From assembly GCA_033002965.1 (NCBI GenBank), contig JAURVB010006278.1, positions 108,655 to 172,654 on the forward strand: a stretch of DNA of 64,000 nt, in the 5' to 3' direction. The notes below the pieces were generated by a model. It was not told where the DNA came from and ran no database searches. It saw only the letters and a program-made list of their open reading frames with translations. Position numbers and translations under genes: made by a program. Below are positions 61,318 through 64,000 of the stretch, one piece after another (within the stretch, counting starts at the first letter, position 1; each line of letters begins with the position of its first letter). The stretch comes from Piper betle. Taxonomy: Eukaryota > Streptophyta > Magnoliopsida > Piperales > Piperaceae.

Positions 61318-62295
61318 TGTATGAAACCACAAGCTACTAGTTGAGCTTATACAGCTCTATAAAACCATATGCATGATTTTTGACTTAAAAAATAAACACG
61401 GGTAAATAGTGCATTTGGTACAACTTCGCTATGGGGCGCGCAAATAAACATTTTTCTAAGCATATACAATTTAAACAGGATTCAGTCACGGGCTACCCAC
61501 GACAAATTAAAAATAATAATAAACAATATACGATGCCTGACCGGTGGCCAGGGCGAAGGGTGGTGGCAATAGGGGCTGGTATTAGTGGAAAACGGTCAAG
61601 GCGGAGCAAGAGGGGAGGCAGTGGTGGCGGGGCCGAGGGTGCCAATAGTGGCGGGGATGACCGTGGTGGGGACAGTAGTCTCAAGGCCACCTGCTCATCT
61701 GGTTGACGCCCATGCAGGCCACACGTTGGGATCATACGGCTACAGACCCTGCGACACACCCATTTAATGAGCCACACTCGTGTGACCATTTAATTGGAAA
61801 TTTGGCAAAGAAAAATTTAGCGGGATTTAATTTTCATCTTTTAAAAATTAATTTGCCACGATTTACCATGTCAAAGGACATGGACTTTTCCCCCTTGATT
61901 ATTTTAAAAAATATTGCACGACTAGCGGTATCAATCCCGTGGTTATATTTAGCCACTGTGCACGTGAACCATTTGTCACGGCTTTGCAAGGCCTACCATG
62001 GTTTTTTTTTAAATAAAAAATTTGGCAATCACGACAGTTTGCGGTGGCAAATCCGTGGTTAAATTTAGCCACTAATCTATAGTGGCAAAGTGCTAGTTAA
62101 TTTGCGACGATAAAAATTTTAGCCGTGGTAAAGGCCTATTTTTCTAGTAAGTAGTGTATGAAATTTATATGAAACCACGGAGTTGCCAAGCTCAATAAAA
62201 ATGTATAAATGATAATTTGACTTTAAAAACAAACGCAGAAAAAAGTCTCTTAGGCGCACAAATAAATATTTTTCAAAGTTAATACATTTACTTAT
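61318..62295. repeat. Direct repeats of about 140 bp around a CACTA-like relic
   Basis: Left copy 61318-61470 and right copy 62162-62295 share TATGAAACCAC, a stretch ending CTTTAAAAA/CTTAAAAAAT, and GGCGC(G/A)CAAATAAA(C/T)ATTTTTC. Between them lies a region rich in GTGGCAAA, CCACGG and GCCACT motifs. It ends GGCCTATTTTTCTAGTAAGT, the reverse of a CACTA-type terminus. The left terminus is unclear (about 61477-61520). Confidence 0.5.
61480..62155. mobile_element. CACTA-like non-coding relic
   Basis: The right end CTATTTTTCTAGTAAGTAG resembles a CACTA terminus. The subterminal part repeats TTAGCC.C and GTGGCAAA motifs on both strands. A GC-rich insert of GGTGGC/GGCGGG type lies at about 61540-61690. 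No transposase is seen. Confidence 0.4.
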
Positions 62296-62330
62296 ATATT
62301 TGAGGATCACGAGAATCGTAACATATTAGT

Positions 62331-62854
62331 TAGGGGTGTAAACAAGTCAAGCTGGTTCGTGAGCATTTTACATTCCACTCGGTTTAGCTTGAATTCATGC
62401 TCTTTAATTTTATGCTCATAAAAATATTCGGCTCGAAATGGATAGTTCTTTGAACAACGAATAAAAACTTGAGCTAAGGAGTGTTCGGCTCAGTTTGGTT
62501 CGAAATCCGAGTTCGATGGGTTCAAACTCAAAATAATACTTTGCTCGACTCAATTCGTCTATATTATTGAGGTCGCATTGAACTTATATAGTGTTGAAAA
62601 TGAATTTTTGATCCTATAGAAGTCAAGCACAAGTCAAATAAAAACATTCACTCGGTTCGGTTCGGCTCGGCTCGAAAACATAGCGAGCCAAACAAGACCC
62701 AAGCCCAAACACCATAAATTTTGAAAGAGCTCAGCTCGGCTAGTCTACATCAAAGCTCGTCAAGCTTTCAAACAAACTCAAACATGTTTGTCAAAAATCA
62801 TATAAAATTCAAACACACCCTTGATCGGCTCGGTTCGGTTCATTTACACCCGTA
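62331..62854. mobile_element. hAT-like non-autonomous element, 524 bp
   Basis: Left end TAGGGGTGTAAACAAGTC; right end GGTTCATTTACACCCGTA. Flanking 8-mers ATATTAGT (62323-62330) and ATATTAGC (62855-62862) match at 7 of 8 positions. The interior repeats GGCTCGGTTCGGTT themes. The ends are closest to, but distinct from, the TAGGGGTGCTAATTGAGC ends at 21815. Confidence 0.85.
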
Positions 62855-62862
62855 ATATTAGC

Positions 62863-63539
62863 CCAATGAATATGCAAGTTTTCATGACCACCGGTTGTAT
62901 ATTGGTCCATCCCAAGTTGACATAATTATGTTATATATACCCACGTAGATTGACAAAGTTTTAGTGAGAAGTTGAGAGATGGTTTGCCACGGAAATAAAG
63001 AGCTAGAAGTTGAAATGTTAATGTCTTAAATTGAGCCAATGATCTACATTGAATTTGTTCCAAAGTTCAATGTGCAGCCCACTGGGTACAGCTGTATCAT
63101 GGTTCTAACTTCTGAGAGCCATGAACATCAATTTTTAGACTTTAAATAAACTCAAAGAGTAGATATACATAATAGTATTCATACACTATATTCTACATTT
63201 AAGCACAGCCATTAATATTACAACAGTTATTGAAACATGTCCCGCACGCATTGACTCACACGAGAACGCACATGCATGGTTTATTAGGCATATTTTTGTG
63301 TTCTCCAGCTTCTAAAATACATCTATCGAAAATGATATCAGAAGCTAATCATATTGTTTCATTTTTATTATGTAACATATTGGATTAATTCTCTAATAAG
63401 GAGCATACATACTAATTAAAATTTCCATGTAATTTGTGATAAGCTTCTTTTGTAATCTCAGATTTTGACAAGATATAGTTTTAACTAGGTAGTGACCTGC
63501 ACGATGCACAGGCTATACTTAAATGCTATTTAAATATTT
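62863..63539. other. Gene-poor DNA
   Basis: AT-rich, nothing recognised. Confidence 0.35.
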
Positions 63540-63860
63540 CATAAGGTGTTTAGTTATGATAGAAAATTTTACATAAACTCTCAAGAAAATTTATCATAAT
63601 TTTTTTATTATAATATAAAAAATAAAAGCAACATGTTTTTATTGGTAGAAGATGATGATTATTAAAAATAACCGATTTTGGGGTCAGAGAGTTGTTATTA
63701 TAGAAAATTTACTTGTGTTCGATAATTTTATATAAAGCCTCAAGAAAATTTTATGACAAATTTTTTTATTATAATATAAAAATAAAGTAATAAGTGTTTT
63801 TTTGTGGAAGATGATGACCATAAAAATATCCGATTTTGGAATCAAATAACGTACCTATTA
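63540..63860 (+). repeat. Tandem repeat, two units of about 158 bp
   Basis: Unit 1 (about 63540-63697) and unit 2 (about 63698-63860) share CTCAAGAAAATTT, TTTTTTTATTATAATATAAA, GAAGATGATGA and CCGATTTTGG, with a period of 158 bases and scattered differences. Confidence 0.75.
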
Positions 63861-64000
63861 GAAAGGTTGCAACCCTATTACCCACAAAATTGAATACCAA
63901 TGGGTACAAAAAAAAAAAGCTCCCAATGGACAAAAATAATCGAGAAATGACACCAAAAAAATGGTCACGAAAAGGTATGGAACGAATGCTAAAAGATGAA

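Noticed and set aside
1..64000. CRISPR arrays, operons, ribosomal RNA
   Set aside because: Nothing of this kind is seen. The window is plant nuclear DNA.

Overview
This is nuclear DNA from a flowering plant. The genes are split by many AT-rich introns, and every gene I recognise belongs to a plant family: a FAR1/FRS protein, ABCG3, the ARA6-type Rab5, an organellar HisRS, CYP86A and miR530. No bacterial or viral gene organisation is present. The species cannot be told from the sequence. miR530, which Arabidopsis lacks as far as I recall, argues against a close Arabidopsis relative.

Layout. 0.1-13.7 kb: two tandem broken ankyrin/PGG-domain genes. The first is split by a block of about 7.6 kb whose two ends lie in (TA)n runs. 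The block carries an intact 788-residue FAR1/FRS (MULE-transposase-derived) reading frame and, facing it, a chimera of a glutamate decarboxylase exon and choline kinase exons. An En/Spm relic lies between the ankyrin copies. 14-21.4 kb: an ABCG3-like half transporter. 21.8-26.1 kb: an ARA6/RABF1 Rab GTPase whose upstream region is dense in ACGT-core motifs. 26.7-33.1 kb (minus): a fusion of a phosphoglycerate-kinase-like domain to a TrmB-type tRNA m7G methyltransferase. 33.9-39.3 kb (plus): organellar histidyl-tRNA synthetase, divergent from the fusion gene. 39.3-45.2 kb: gene-poor DNA with a miR530 hairpin on the minus strand. 45.2-47.2 kb (minus): a ZNF593/Bud20-like zinc-finger gene with a U12-type AT-AC intron. 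48-49 kb: a second TA-flanked element with extremely GC-rich content. 49.4-50.5 kb: a GPAT pseudogene and a plastid-like tRNA-Gln. 50.5-56.5 kb: AT-rich DNA with element relics. 56.6-58.3 kb (minus): a CYP86A fatty-acid hydroxylase. 58.3-64 kb: gene-poor DNA with hAT-like and CACTA-like pieces and tandem repeats.

How the genes relate. The divergent pair at 33 kb would serve organelle tRNA charging and tRNA modification from one shared promoter region. The CYP86A gene and the GPAT relic belong to the same lipid-polyester (cutin/suberin) pathway.

Technical caution. Eight single-base insertions or deletions interrupt five otherwise well-preserved genes. Undoing them restores family-typical reading frames, and the summed exon lengths then divide by three. 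I read these as assembly errors and annotate the genes as functional. Exon models come from reading splice sites and family conservation by eye.
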